Part shown: positions 18,613 to 27,463 of the stretch, piece after piece
How the letters are laid out: every line of letters begins with the position of its first letter
Numbering within the stretch: position 1 is the first letter of the stretch
Assembly (NCBI GenBank): GCA_965197385.1
Contig: CBDANA010000005.1
Location: 200,739-264,738, forward strand
Source: G963667915 sp965197385
Lineage (GTDB): Bacteria > Acidobacteriota > Vicinamibacteria > Vicinamibacterales > UBA823
Direction: 5' to 3'
DNA: 64,000 nt
Made by a program: the position numbers and the translations under genes
Notes under the pieces: model-generated
Databases searched by the model: none
The model's input: only the letters and a program-made list of their open reading frames with translations
Told to the model about the DNA's origin: nothing

Positions 18613-18710
18613 CGGGTATCGGCTCGAGTACATGCGGACGACTGAGGGGCCGTCGCGGGCGGGTCGAGGCTCCGAGTATACCACCCGCCCGTGGGACGAG
18701 GCCGCGGGGG

Positions 18711-18902
18711 CTCAGCAGCCCGTGGTGAAAGTCCCGCTGCATTCGACCGTCGATGCATCCCGCCATGGGCAGCGCTGGGCGTTGTCCACGATGGGTCGAA
18801 TACTCCCTTGTATTCTCCCTCCTCATGCCTTCCTCGGGCCGATCGCGGCCTTGGTTCAGCGGGGTCTCGGTGCCACGCCAGTCTTTCACCACGGGTTGCT
18901 AG
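18711..18902. repeat. 192-bp palindromic repeat (CAGCCCGTGGTGAAAG family)
   Basis: The left end CTCAGCAGCCCGTGGTGAAA and right end CTTTCACCACGGGTTGCTAG are inverted copies. Read on the minus strand, the core contains AGGAGGGAGAATAC-AAGG-GAGTATTC and GACAACGCCCAGCGC, as in the copies at 24799 and 34958. The right-hand CTAG gives the TAG stop of the neighbouring secreted-protein gene. Confidence 0.9.
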
Positions 18903-20644
18903 CGCGACGGCACGTCGATGTGCAGGTCGAGCGTGTTCAGCTCGCCGTCACGGACAGAGACCCGCACCGCGTCCCGGCTGAGCTGACCGAGGAAGGTTGG
19001 GTCGTACCAGGATCCCTGCTCGATTCTATCGACCGCGACGACGTAGTGGTCGCCGGGCGGCAGCCCGCGCGCCTGATACCGGCCGTTCTGGTCGGGCCGG
19101 CCAACGGCGATCTGTCGCGACTGCGGCCGCCACAGCGCCGTGTCGGTCGAGAACGCGACGACGGTGAACTCCGGGAGCGGCCGAGCGCTCCCATCCGAGA
19201 CCAGGCCCGACAGCTCGGACACCTGATCGGTCAGCACGACGATCACCGCCTCGACCTCTGATCTGGCGATGAATTCGAGCGGCACGTCGGTGACGTCCTG
19301 ACCGTTCACGTAGACTGCTTTCAAGATCCAGGGATCCGGAGCGTCCACCTGAAAGAGCTGCGCGCCGATCGGCACGTTGGTCAGCTCGAACGTGCCGTCG
19401 GGCTCGACGCCGGCCCTGGTATCGCCGCCGAACGGCAGGGCCCGCAGCGCTCGTGTCGAGACGCGCACGCGTGACAGGTCGTTGTCCGGCGGCAGGGTAC
19501 TCGACTCGAACACCACCGTGCCGGTCACCGTGGCACCTGCTGCCAGCATCATTATCAGCCCGCCGATCTCCTGGCCGTCGACGGTGATCGATTGCATCGC
19601 GAACAGTGGGTTGGCGACCCGGCGGCCGCCTGAGCGGGCGACCACCAGGTAGCGTCCCGGCGGAACGTTGCGGACGGTGAACGCGCCGTCGGTCTGGGTC
19701 TGGGCGTTGAGCAGGGTGCCGCCGACCGCCTGGCCCGCCCCGTCCGGGACCAGCGAGACGGCCGCGCGTGACATCGGAGCGCCAGACGGTGACAGCACGA
19801 CGCCGGCCACGCGCACTGTCGGCACGAGCATGACGCCGAAGCTGATGCCGGTCGTCTCCTCGGAGACGCCGAGCACGAGCGGCACGGCCTGGGCGCCGGT
19901 CGTGACGCCGGGGTAATAGGTGGGCGCGTAGCCCATGTCCTGTTCGACCAGCTGGGTGCCGCGCCCGAAGCCGCGGCGGAAACCGCGGCCGCTGTCGATG
20001 AATCGCGCGACGGCGCTGACGTAGTAGGTGCCCGGCGCGAGGCCGTAGACGCGGTACTGGCCACGATCGTCGCTCGTGTCAGTGCCGACGATCGTCAGTC
20101 GGCGCTCGCCCTGCCGGTACTCGTGGCGCATGGCGCGCACCGAAACGCCGGCCAGCGGCTCGCCGACCTCGTCGACGACCTGGCCGGTGATCACGCTCCC
20201 GCGCGGCAGGGCGAGGTCGACCTTTTTCAACGTTTCGCCGTCGGCGATCTCCAGCGGGGTGCCCGACTCCAGCACGCGGCGCTGACCGTAGGAAACGGAC
20301 ACGAAGTCGGTCTCTGAAGCGGTGATCGTGTAGCGTCCGGCCGGCAGCCCGTTGAGCTGGTACCGCCCGTCGGCGTCGGTCACCGTTGCCCGCCCGCCCC
20401 GCAGCGTGCCAGAGCTGGCGCGCAGGTAGGCGTGCCGGACCGGCTGCCCCGTATCGGCCGCCACGACGCTGCCGGTGATACTGGCTGTGCCGGCTGGCTC
20501 TGCCGCCGGTGGGCCCAGGTCCCGCGCGGGCCGCCCGCCACCCGGCCGCTGCGGCTGCGCCACCACCGCGCCCGCGACCGCCAGGCCCAGCACGCCCAGC
20601 AGCACCAGCCGGGTGGCGGACGCGCCGTGGGGAAGTCTCGGCAT
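18899..20644 (-). CDS. Secreted protein with multiple carboxypeptidase-regulatory-like domains
   Basis: About 581 residues. The signal peptide MPRLPHGASATRLVLLGVLG ends AVVAQPQ. It is followed by a Pro/Gly-rich linker and a series of beta-sandwich modules with the CarboxypepD_reg pattern (GSVVAADTGQPVRHAYL..., then GQVVDEVGEPLAGVSV..., GVVLSPSGAPMSRAAV... and GLVSDGSARPLPEF), each containing a D.G.Y...GLPPG-type turn. No catalytic domain is visible. Such proteins are abundant in Acidobacteriota, and their role is not known. The last base triplet is supplied by the palindromic repeat at 18711-18902. Confidence 0.8.
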   Translation of the reverse strand: MPRLPHGASATRLVLLGVLGLAVAGAVVAQPQRPGGGRPARDLGPPAAEPAGTASITGSVVAADTGQPVRHAYLRASSGTLRGGRATVTDADGRYQLNGLPAGRYTITASETDFVSVSYGQRRVLESGTPLEIADGETLKKVDLALPRGSVITGQVVDEVGEPLAGVSVRAMRHEYRQGERRLTIVGTDTSDDRGQYRVYGLAPGTYYVSAVARFIDSGRGFRRGFGRGTQLVEQDMGYAPTYYPGVTTGAQAVPLVLGVSEETTGISFGVMLVPTVRVAGVVLSPSGAPMSRAAVSLVPDGAGQAVGGTLLNAQTQTDGAFTVRNVPPGRYLVVARSGGRRVANPLFAMQSITVDGQEIGGLIMMLAAGATVTGTVVFESSTLPPDNDLSRVRVSTRALRALPFGGDTRAGVEPDGTFELTNVPIGAQLFQVDAPDPWILKAVYVNGQDVTDVPLEFIARSEVEAVIVVLTDQVSELSGLVSDGSARPLPEFTVVAFSTDTALWRPQSRQIAVGRPDQNGRYQARGLPPGDHYVVAVDRIEQGSWYDPTFLGQLSRDAVRVSVRDGELNTLDLHIDVPSR

Positions 20645-20723
20645 GTGCACCTGCTCAGCTGTTAAGGTAAGACTCTCCGCACGGGGAGGGCATTTCACTG
20701 CAGCCGTCCGAAGGCCTTCAGCC

Positions 20724-21458
20724 TTAGAGGGCCAGGATCGTCCCGACCCCCGCCACGATCAGCAGGATCTGCCTCACGGCGCCGGTGCCGATCGGCTCGC
20801 CCTCGTGCAGATGCGGAATCAGGTCGGCCATGGCGACATAGAGGAAGCTACCGGCCGCCAGCGCCAGGAGGTAGGGCAGCGCCTGGGGCACCGTTTCTGC
20901 GGTGGCGTAGATCAGGACGGCGCCGCCGACGGCGCTGAGCGCCGAGAGCGCGTTGAACATGAGCGCACGGCGTCTGGAGAAACCGGCGCCCAACAGGATC
21001 GCGAAATCGCCGACTTCCTGGGGGATCTGATGCGCCGCGACGGCGAGCGCCGTGCTGACGCCGAGCGGCACCGAGATGAGGACGGAGGCGGCGATGATGG
21101 CGCCGTCAGCGAAGTTGTGCAGGCCGCCGCCGATCAGGATGAGCGTGGCGCTCGCGTCGTGGACGTCGCAGTCTTCGGTGTGACAATGGCGCCACAGGAC
21201 GAATTTCTCGACGACGAAGAGTGCGAGGATGCCGGTCAGGAGCGCGCCGAACGCCGACACCGGCGGCAGGCGCTCGAGCGCTTCGGGCACCAGCGCCAAC
21301 AGCGCGACACCGAGCAGGGTGCCGACGGCGTAGCTGAGCAGCCACGGGACGAGGCGGTGGCGCACCGACGCGGGGAGCGGGAGCAGCGCCGAGGCGGCGA
21401 GCAGGCCGCCGAGGCTGCCGACCAGACTCAGCCCGACCGCCGTTGCGAGCAGTTGCAC
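20724..21458 (-). CDS. ZIP-family divalent metal transporter
   Basis: 244 residues with about eight membrane segments. The metal-binding helices are clear: HNFADGAIIA in TM4 and HQIPQEVGDFAIL in TM5, the canonical ZIP pattern. A His/Cys-rich loop (WRHCHTEDCDVHD) lies between TM3 and TM4, where ZIPs often bind metal. It should import Zn, Fe or Mn into the cytoplasm. It differs from the larger ZIP protein encoded at 29288. It starts ATG 21458, close to a palindromic repeat upstream. Confidence 0.92.
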   Translation of the reverse strand: MQLLATAVGLSLVGSLGGLLAASALLPLPASVRHRLVPWLLSYAVGTLLGVALLALVPEALERLPPVSAFGALLTGILALFVVEKFVLWRHCHTEDCDVHDASATLILIGGGLHNFADGAIIAASVLISVPLGVSTALAVAAHQIPQEVGDFAILLGAGFSRRRALMFNALSALSAVGGAVLIYATAETVPQALPYLLALAAGSFLYVAMADLIPHLHEGEPIGTGAVRQILLIVAGVGTILAL

Positions 21459-21517
21459 GCCACGGATGATAGATCAGCGAAGCGGCTGAGGTCGAAACCT
21501 GACGAGTGCCGGCTACC

Positions 21518-21682
21518 TTACCAGCCCGTGGTGAAAGTCCCGCGGCATTCGACCGCCGATGCATCCCGCCCCGCGGCGTTACTCGTCGGTCGAATACTCC
21601 CGGTATTCTCCCTCCTCTCGCCTGGCGTGGCGGACGCCTCGACGGTCTCGGTGTTACGCTGGACTTTCACCACGGGCTGTTA
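21518..21682. repeat. 165-bp palindromic repeat (CAGCCCGTGGTGAAAG family)
   Basis: CCAGCCCGTGGTGAAAGTCC at the left pairs with GGACTTTCACCACGGGCTGT at the right. On the minus strand the core holds the hairpin GAATACCGGGAGTATTC and GAGTAACGCCGC. The right terminus TTA provides the TAA stop of the VWA gene. Confidence 0.9.
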
Positions 21683-22705
21683 CGGCGTGGCGACGTAGCC
21701 GCGGCGAGCGCGCACGCGGTGCTTCGAGCCCGCCACCTCCACCTCGATCTCGTGCCATCGCCCGTCGCGGTGCCCCGGAGCCGGGTACGCCAGGTTGTAC
21801 TGGCGGCTCAGCTCGTTCGCGACGCCGGCGGTCGCCGGATCGAGGTCGCCCACCGACCGGATGATCTCGGTACGGCCCCCGCTGTCGTCGGTCAGTTCCC
21901 GGAGGGCCGCTTCGTTCACACGCTCGTCACTCGACGAGCGGCGAGACCCGCCTGGTCTGCCGCCGCGACCCCGTCCGCTCGGTATCGGAAAGAGCAGCGG
22001 CTGGGGTACCCGGGGCAGCCGCAGGGTGAACCCAGAGCTTCCGCGGCTGTCGATGCCGATCGCGTAGACGAGAACTTCGGTCTCACGGATGAGCTGGCGG
22101 AGTGAGTGCGGATCGGTCAGGCTGTTCGTGTCGTTGCCGTCAGAAATGATCACGATCGCCTTCTTCTGGTGCTGGCCGCGATCGGCCAGCGGGACGGCTT
22201 CGGCCACCGCGTCGTACATCGCCGTGCCGCCGAGCGGCTCGATGCGGCGCAGTGCGCCGCTGACCGACTCTCGATCGGTCGTCCAGTTGCGGACCAGGAT
22301 CGGGTAGTTGCTGAACCGGTAGAGGAACACTTCGTCGGCCGGGTCCAGCAACTCGAGCAGGAACCGGTCGAGCGCACTGCGCGCCGAGCGCATCTTCTGG
22401 CCGGCCATGCTGCCGCTGGTGTCGAGAACGATCCCGAGGCTGACCGGCACGCGCTCGGCGCTGAAGTGGAAAATCTCCTGCAGGACACCGTCCTCGTAGA
22501 TCTGGAAATCTTCCTGCCGCAAGCCCTCGACGAATCGGCCGCGCGCGTCGGTCACCGCCGCCGTCACGTTGATCAACTCAACGCCCGTGCGGAACCGAAA
22601 CCCTTCCTGCTGCTGCGTCGAGACGACAACGTGACCAACCAGGAGGGCCAGCGTGATGACGCCGGCTAGCGTTCGCTTGGCGCGCGGGATCGGTGTGGCC
22701 TTCAT
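21680..22705 (-). CDS. VWA-domain secreted protein (acidobacterial VWFA-related type)
   Basis: 341 residues. An N-terminal signal or anchor segment (LAGVITLALLVGHVVVSTQQ) precedes VTDARGRFVEGLRQEDFQIY, the usual opening of acidobacterial VWFA-related proteins. The von Willebrand A domain has the MIDAS residues in LDTSGSMAG, GGTAMYDA and ISDGNDTN. A Gly/Arg-rich loop (PSGRGRGGRPGGSRRSSSD) interrupts the end of the domain. It overlaps the preceding gene by four bases (ATGA), so the two are co-translated. A role in envelope protein interactions is likely but not shown. Confidence 0.87.
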   Translation of the reverse strand: MKATPIPRAKRTLAGVITLALLVGHVVVSTQQQEGFRFRTGVELINVTAAVTDARGRFVEGLRQEDFQIYEDGVLQEIFHFSAERVPVSLGIVLDTSGSMAGQKMRSARSALDRFLLELLDPADEVFLYRFSNYPILVRNWTTDRESVSGALRRIEPLGGTAMYDAVAEAVPLADRGQHQKKAIVIISDGNDTNSLTDPHSLRQLIRETEVLVYAIGIDSRGSSGFTLRLPRVPQPLLFPIPSGRGRGGRPGGSRRSSSDERVNEAALRELTDDSGGRTEIIRSVGDLDPATAGVANELSRQYNLAYPAPGHRDGRWHEIEVEVAGSKHRVRARRGYVATP

Positions 22706-23448
22706 GGTGTGCCGATCTCCCGTCCGGCGCGGAGGCCCGCGTCGTCGGGTGACGCGTCGCGGCGATCCACGTGTGGCATCACGACGTCGTCGGCGTCGCG
22801 GAAGCTGAGGCGGTACCGGCCGACCGCCCGCTCGGCCGGCGCCGACACGACGAATGGCGCGGTCGCGCCGCTCCCCAGAATCGGCTTCTCCAGTGCCGCG
22901 TGACTCGTGCCGAGCAGGTCGCCTGCCCGATCGAAGAGGGAGGCGACCGCCACCAGATTGCGTCGCGCGCCGCCGTCGTCCAGGTTGCGGACCGTGCCGC
23001 GGATCACCAGGGTGTCGTCGAGGCGGTCGTGCGTCAGCGTCAGCAACTCCAGAGGCTGGGCGGCCGGCGCGGTGACCGGCGCGTCGGGGGTCGAGGCGGG
23101 ACCGTTCACGACGATCAGGCTCGCGACCACGCCGACGACGAGAACGGCGGCCGCGATGATGGGCGCCGGGCCGAGGCCGGCCAGCGACGGTGCGCTCTCG
23201 ACGAACAGTTCGCGCGGCGCAGGTGACGCCGTGGGACTCGACGTCGCGGTGGGTCGACCGTGCCGCCAGTCGGAGACGATCTCTTTCTCGACCTCCGGTC
23301 GTGCGGTCGCCGCGCGCTCCGCCACCAGCAGCGCGATGCGCGCGTCCGAGCGCCGCCGCTCGTCGCGCAGCAGGCGCCACGCCAGGATGGTCATACCGAT
23401 GGCGACGAGCAACGACACCAGCGTGACGGCGGCGAGGACGGTGTCCAT
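22702..23448 (-). CDS. Membrane protein with C-terminal FxLYD-like domain
   Basis: 248 residues. A TM helix at the N-terminus (VLAAVTLVSLLVAIGMTILA) is followed by a charged stretch and a second TM (PAPIIAAAVLVVGVVASLIV). The C-terminal domain has the beta pattern IRGTVRNLDDGG...LVAVASLFDRAGDL...PFVVSAPAERAVGRYRLSF, typical of FxLYD/DUF3426-like modules. It lies between tonB (31 bp) and the VWA gene (overlap), so the three form one operon. A link to TonB-driven envelope processes is inferred only from position. Confidence 0.65.
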   Translation of the reverse strand: MDTVLAAVTLVSLLVAIGMTILAWRLLRDERRRSDARIALLVAERAATARPEVEKEIVSDWRHGRPTATSSPTASPAPRELFVESAPSLAGLGPAPIIAAAVLVVGVVASLIVVNGPASTPDAPVTAPAAQPLELLTLTHDRLDDTLVIRGTVRNLDDGGARRNLVAVASLFDRAGDLLGTSHAALEKPILGSGATAPFVVSAPAERAVGRYRLSFRDADDVVMPHVDRRDASPDDAGLRAGREIGTP

Positions 23449-23478
23449 GACGGGCTGCTCCCTGATCGACGCCGGACG

Positions 23479-24536
23479 TCAGCGCAAGACGAACTCCACA
23501 GCCACCTCGACGATGACGTCGACGGCCATGCCCTGCCGCGTCGCCGGCGAGAACCGCCATTGCCGCACCGCCTCCACCGCGCGGGCGTCGAGGCCGTAGC
23601 CGAGGCTTCGCCGCACTTCCACCTGACCGACCGATCCGTCCGCCAGGATGATCACCTCCAGCACCACGTCGCCTTCGACGTTGGCCCGGCGCGCCGCCTC
23701 CGAATAGCGTGGCTTGACTTCCCGCAGCAGTCGGGGCGGTTCGACGCCGCTCCCTGGCCGGTACGGACCGCCGCCGATCCCCCCGCCGAATCCGGGACCG
23801 AGGCCGGGGCCGTCACCGTCGCCCAGTCCGGTACCTCGCCCCGAGCCGGCGGCGGCGCCCGTGCCCAACCCCTGGCTGGGGCCGGCGGCCGACGTCGATG
23901 CGAGGATGCCGAGACGGTTGCGCAGGTTGCCGGGCAGGCTGATGACCGGGGCGAGCAGTAACGGCTGCGGCGCGTGGTCCAGAACCGGCCGACGCGTGGC
24001 GGTGACGACGCGCGGCGGTCGGACCGACGGTACCGGACTGACGATCGGCCTGGGTCGGGGAGCCCGCTGCTCGGCCTGCGGCGGCGGTTCCGGCTGGTTC
24101 AGCCCGCCCCCGCCCCCGCCGGTCCAGGAGTGGTCAGGTAGACCAGCCGTGTCAGCTCTGGAGGAATCCGTTCCTCGGTGACCAGCGTTCCCGCCCCGAC
24201 GGTCGTCATGATGACGATCACCAGGACCCCAATGGCATGGACGGCGGTGGAGAGCAGCGTGGGAAGGCCTACCATGCGTTGGGCCTCGAGCGACCGGGCG
24301 AACAGGGCCGGGACGCCGATCAGCGCCGGCGTCTGCCGGGCGTCCGGGCCGAGGGCGGCCCGAGTCTCCGCCAGGCGCCGGATCAGTCTGGTGGCCTCCT
24401 GATCGCCGATGAAGCCCTCGTGAACGGTGGCAACAAGGCCGTCGGCGACCCATCCGTCGATCCGGTGGACCGGGACCCCGATGGCAGCGGCCATCTCTCG
24501 GGGCGCGTACACTTCGGGTGCGTCAGTGCGTCTCAT
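23479..24536 (-). pseudogene. tonB: Energy transducer TonB with N-terminal HTH-like domain; frameshift in a G run
   Basis: Two overlapping frames make one TonB. The first, from ATG 24536, has a MerR/excisionase-like helix-turn-helix (VYAPREMAAAIGVPVHRIDG, residues about 7-60), then a TM helix (LLSTAVHAIGVLVIVIMTTV) and stops after VYLTTPGPAGAGAG. The second frame continues LNQPEPPPQAEQRAPRPRP, a Pro-rich and Gly-rich spacer and a TonB C-terminal domain (RLLREVKPRYSEAARRANVE, VRQWRFSPATRQG). The switch is within GGGGGCGGGGGCGGG near 24107-24122. Either one base is lost or gained (mutation or sequencing error) or the run is slipped over in translation. The downstream operon partners are intact. 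Confidence 0.75.
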
Positions 24537-24798
24537 GTCACGAGGAAGGCGCTCCGCGCCCGCAGAGGCTCCCGGCCCGACGCCACAAAGGACGTTGTGA
24601 AACGGCTTCTGCCAGCGGGGCGCGGAGCATCGTACCCGGTCCACTCGACGACTGTTCACGCAAAAGACTTGCCGGTGTCGAAAGCGGTGGCCCTCATTAG
24701 CCTTAGACGCTTTTTCGGCTCATTTCGTGTGGTTCTGTTCCGGAGCTGCGGCCCGGACGCGACACCGCTGTAGCCGGGAGAGGTCAGCGGACAGGTCA
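24537..24798. other. Intergenic region upstream of tonB
   Basis: About 260 bp between the tonB start and a palindromic repeat. It contains CATTAGCCTTAGACGC, faintly like the small CTAACCTTA palindromes elsewhere, and no supported gene. Confidence 0.4.
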
Positions 24799-24994
24799 CT
24801 AGCAGCCCGTGGTGAAAGTCCCGCATGACACCGAGACCCCTCTAAGGTCAAGTCAAAGCCGCGGCCGTCCCGAGGGAGGTGCGAGGAGGGAGAATACTGG
24901 GAGTATTCGACCCATCGCGGACAACGCCCAGCGCCGCCGAAGCCGGGATGCATCGACGGTCGAATGCAGCGAGACTTTCACCATGGGCTGTTAA
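24799..24994. repeat. 196-bp palindromic repeat (CAGCCCGTGGTGAAAG family)
   Basis: CTAGCAGCCCGTGGTGAAAG at the left and CTTTCACCATGGGCTGTTAA at the right are inverted copies. The core carries GCGAGGAGGGAGAATACTGG, GAGTATTCGACCC and GACAACGCCCAGCGCCG. The left end has CTAG and the right end TTAA. Confidence 0.9.
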
Positions 24995-25066
24995 GCTACC
25001 GGCGGCGCTGGCCGGCCACAGGGCTTCTGGATTCGCTGGTGCCGGCAATCCCTGGAGGAACCACTC

Positions 25067-26203
25067 GTGCCTCACCGCACCCCTGGCTCACCGGGTCGTC
25101 CCGTCAAGGGAGATCTCGACGGCGAGCCGATCCGTTACTACCGTCCGCGCGGGAGCGCCGACGTCCGGCAGCTCATTGATCAAGGCTTCCAGGCGTTCAA
25201 CGCAGGCCGTCTGTCGGAAGCGTGTCGCATCTTCACAGACAAGATGCTGGAGCCGTCCAACGACACGACGATCGGGTTGACCGTGGCTGGGGCGTTGACC
25301 CCGGCCGGTCTCGGCGGCTGCATCATCGAGCTGATGGAGCGCGGGCTCGTCGATTTTCTCATCAGCACGGGCGCGAACCTCTATCACGACCTGCACTACG
25401 CGATGAACTTCACCCTGCATCGTGGGTCGCCCTTCCTCGACGACGTCGAGCTGTACGAACAGGGCATCATCCGGATCTACGACGTCCTGTTCCAGTCGTC
25501 GGTGCTGCTCGAGACCGATGCCTACATCCGGGAGTTCCTGACGCGCGAGCGCTTCGAGGGGCCGATGTCGAGCGCCGAGTTTCATTACCGGCTCGGGCGG
25601 GATCTCATGGAACGGTTTCCGGGCTGCGAGCAGCACTCGGTCGTGGCGCATGCGGCCGCTGCCGACGTGCCGATCTACACGTCATCTCCGGGCGACAGTT
25701 CGATCGGCATGAACATCGCCTCGAACGAGTTGCTCGAGGGCAGCTCGTTCATGATCGATCCCAATCGGGATGTGAACGAGGTCTGCGCCATCATCCTCGC
25801 CGGTCACCAGAACGGATGTGTGATTCTCGGCGGCGGGTCACCGAAGAACTTCTACCTACAGGGGCAACCAACCCTGTGGGAGATCTATGGGATTCCGAAA
25901 GGCGGCAACGACTATTTCATCCAGATCACGACGGACCAGGCGGTGTGGGGCGGCCTGTCCGGAGCGACGCCGGCGGAGGCGGTGAGCTGGGGCAAGGTCA
26001 ACCCCGCTAGGCTTCCGGACACGGTCGTGGCCTATTGCGACTCGACCATCGCCTTCCCGCTGTTTTGCGAGTACGTGATCGGCTCGGCGCGCGGCCGCCG
26101 GCCGCGCAAAGCGCTGATGCAGCATCGCGAGGCGCTGGTCGCCGACTTGAAGCACCAGGCCGCGCAAGCCCGTGAGGCGCAGCGAAAGGACCCGGACGCC
26201 TGA
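25067..26203 (+). CDS. Deoxyhypusine synthase-like protein
   Basis: 378 residues from GTG 25067, preceded by CTGGAGGAACCAC. The family core is clear: IFTDKMLEPSNDTTIGLTVA, TGANLYHDLHY, SSPGDSSIGMNIA and GHQNGCVILGGGSPKNFYLQ, where the Lys near residue 259 matches the lysine that forms the enzyme intermediate in deoxyhypusine synthase. The enzyme uses NAD and spermidine. Bacteria lack the hypusinated eIF5A target, so members here may transfer aminobutyl groups to another acceptor, for instance in polyamine metabolism. No polyamine gene is adjacent, so the substrate is open. Confidence 0.87.
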   Translation: MPHRTPGSPGRPVKGDLDGEPIRYYRPRGSADVRQLIDQGFQAFNAGRLSEACRIFTDKMLEPSNDTTIGLTVAGALTPAGLGGCIIELMERGLVDFLISTGANLYHDLHYAMNFTLHRGSPFLDDVELYEQGIIRIYDVLFQSSVLLETDAYIREFLTRERFEGPMSSAEFHYRLGRDLMERFPGCEQHSVVAHAAAADVPIYTSSPGDSSIGMNIASNELLEGSSFMIDPNRDVNEVCAIILAGHQNGCVILGGGSPKNFYLQGQPTLWEIYGIPKGGNDYFIQITTDQAVWGGLSGATPAEAVSWGKVNPARLPDTVVAYCDSTIAFPLFCEYVIGSARGRRPRKALMQHREALVADLKHQAAQAREAQRKDPDA

Positions 26204-26269
26204 CGCCTGACGCTGGCGACGCCGCGCGCGGGCCAGAAACTCGAGGTGCGCCCCGGGTTGGTGCGGCCG

Positions 26270-26965
26270 TCACCGCGGCGACGCCGCTGCGTAGGTCGCC
26301 GGGTCGGTCGCGCCGGTTTCGCTGAAGGCGTCCCGCCGCTCGCGACACTTGCTGCACAGGCCGCAATGCCGGTTCCCCTGTGGTCGCATGCACGACATCG
26401 TCAGGTCCAGGCGGACGCCGAGATTCAGACCGAGCCGGATGACGTCCGATTTCCGGGATTCGGCCAGCGGCGCCTCGATCGCGATCGGGTGCGCCAAGCC
26501 GAGCGAAAGCGCCAGGGCCATCGCCGTGAAGAATGCTGGCGAGGCGTCGGGAAACGGATTGCCCGCGAGCGTCCCGAGCACGAGTCGGCGCAGGCCGTGA
26601 TGCGCACAGTACACGCCGGCCTTGGCCAGTAGCACGGCGTTGCGTCCGACGAGGTACACGTCAGAGTCCGGCGTGTCGTAGGCGGGCGGCTCGCCTCGGA
26701 TCGCCCAGTGCGACGGGGGGTAGGCGTCGCGCATGTCCACCGCCAGGCGGGCAACCGGCCCGACATCGGTGAAGGGCCGGGTCGACAACAAGCGCTCGAG
26801 CATCGCCACCTCCGCTGCTTCCCACGCGAACCCGACGCTGATGTACACTGGGTGCACGGGCGTCGCGCCGACCGCCGACTCCGAGGCAAGCAGGATGGCG
26901 CTGTCGAGGCCCGCGGAACAGAGGACGGCTGTCGCTTGACCCTCTCTCGGGCCTTTGGCTACCAT
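26270..26965 (-). CDS. queC: 7-cyano-7-deazaguanine synthase-like (QueC)
   Basis: 231 residues. The N-terminal PP-loop is CSAGLDSAILL rather than the usual SGGLDS. The C-terminal zinc site CMRPQGNRHCGLCSKCRERR matches QueC (four Cys). QueC converts 7-carboxy-7-deazaguanine to preQ0 with ATP and ammonia in the cytoplasm. It is divergent from the QueD-like gene across 56 bp, which supports a queuosine-type role. The Ala in the PP-loop is a conservative change that should still bind ATP. Confidence 0.87.
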   Translation of the reverse strand: MVAKGPREGQATAVLCSAGLDSAILLASESAVGATPVHPVYISVGFAWEAAEVAMLERLLSTRPFTDVGPVARLAVDMRDAYPPSHWAIRGEPPAYDTPDSDVYLVGRNAVLLAKAGVYCAHHGLRRLVLGTLAGNPFPDASPAFFTAMALALSLGLAHPIAIEAPLAESRKSDVIRLGLNLGVRLDLTMSCMRPQGNRHCGLCSKCRERRDAFSETGATDPATYAAASPR

Positions 26966-27021
26966 CGGGTCATCGGCGGCTCAGTGGCGAGCGCCGTTCC
27001 GATCCATCAACCGCATCGAAG

Positions 27022-27450
27022 ATGCCCATGTATTCCGTCGTCAAGCGTGTGGATTTCTGCTACGGGCACAGACTGCTCGACTACGATGGCATCTGCAAAC
27101 ACCCGCACGGGCACAATGCCGTTGCCGAGGTCGAGATCCGCACGGAGACGCTGGACCAGACTAGCATGGTGTGCGACTTCAGCGACGTCAAGCGCCTTGT
27201 CAAGGGATGGATCGATCGCGAAATCGATCACAAGATGATCTTGCGCGAGGACGACCCGCTCGTCGAGCCGCTTCGGACGCTCGGTGAGCCGGTCTTCTTG
27301 GTCGACAGCAATCCCACTGTGGAGCGAATCGCGCGGCTCATCTACGAGCAGGTGGAGTTGGCCGGGTTGCCCGTGGTCCGCGTGAAGGTGTGGGAAACAC
27401 CGACGTCGTCGGCGGCCTACGAGCCGACGCCGAAGACCGTCGACGCCTAA
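27022..27450 (+). CDS. queD: 6-carboxytetrahydropterin synthase (QueD/PTPS family)
   Basis: 142 residues. The zinc-binding histidines are in YGHRLLDY and HPHGHNAVAE, the catalytic Cys is in the ICKHPHGHN stretch, and the C-terminal WETPTSSA Glu is present. It makes 6-carboxy-tetrahydropterin from dihydroneopterin triphosphate in the queuosine pathway, upstream of QueC. The start could be ATG 27022 or 27028. Its TAA stop lies within a small palindrome shared with the end of the convergent regulator gene. Confidence 0.9.
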   Translation: MPMYSVVKRVDFCYGHRLLDYDGICKHPHGHNAVAEVEIRTETLDQTSMVCDFSDVKRLVKGWIDREIDHKMILREDDPLVEPLRTLGEPVFLVDSNPTVERIARLIYEQVELAGLPVVRVKVWETPTSSAAYEPTPKTVDA

Positions 27451-27463
27451 GGCCTAAGGTTAG
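27444..27463. repeat. Small palindrome holding two stop codons
   Basis: CGCCTAAGGCCTAAGGTTAG contains the queD stop (27448-27450) and, on the other strand, the stop of the DtxR-type gene (27460-27462). Its reverse complement closely resembles the 24-bp palindrome at 33780-33803. Confidence 0.7.

Noticed and set aside
20475..21698. 407-residue plus-strand ORF
   Set aside because: It is antisense to the ZIP transporter and its neighbours; low-complexity D/R/E/Q-rich composition typical of a shadow frame in high-GC DNA.
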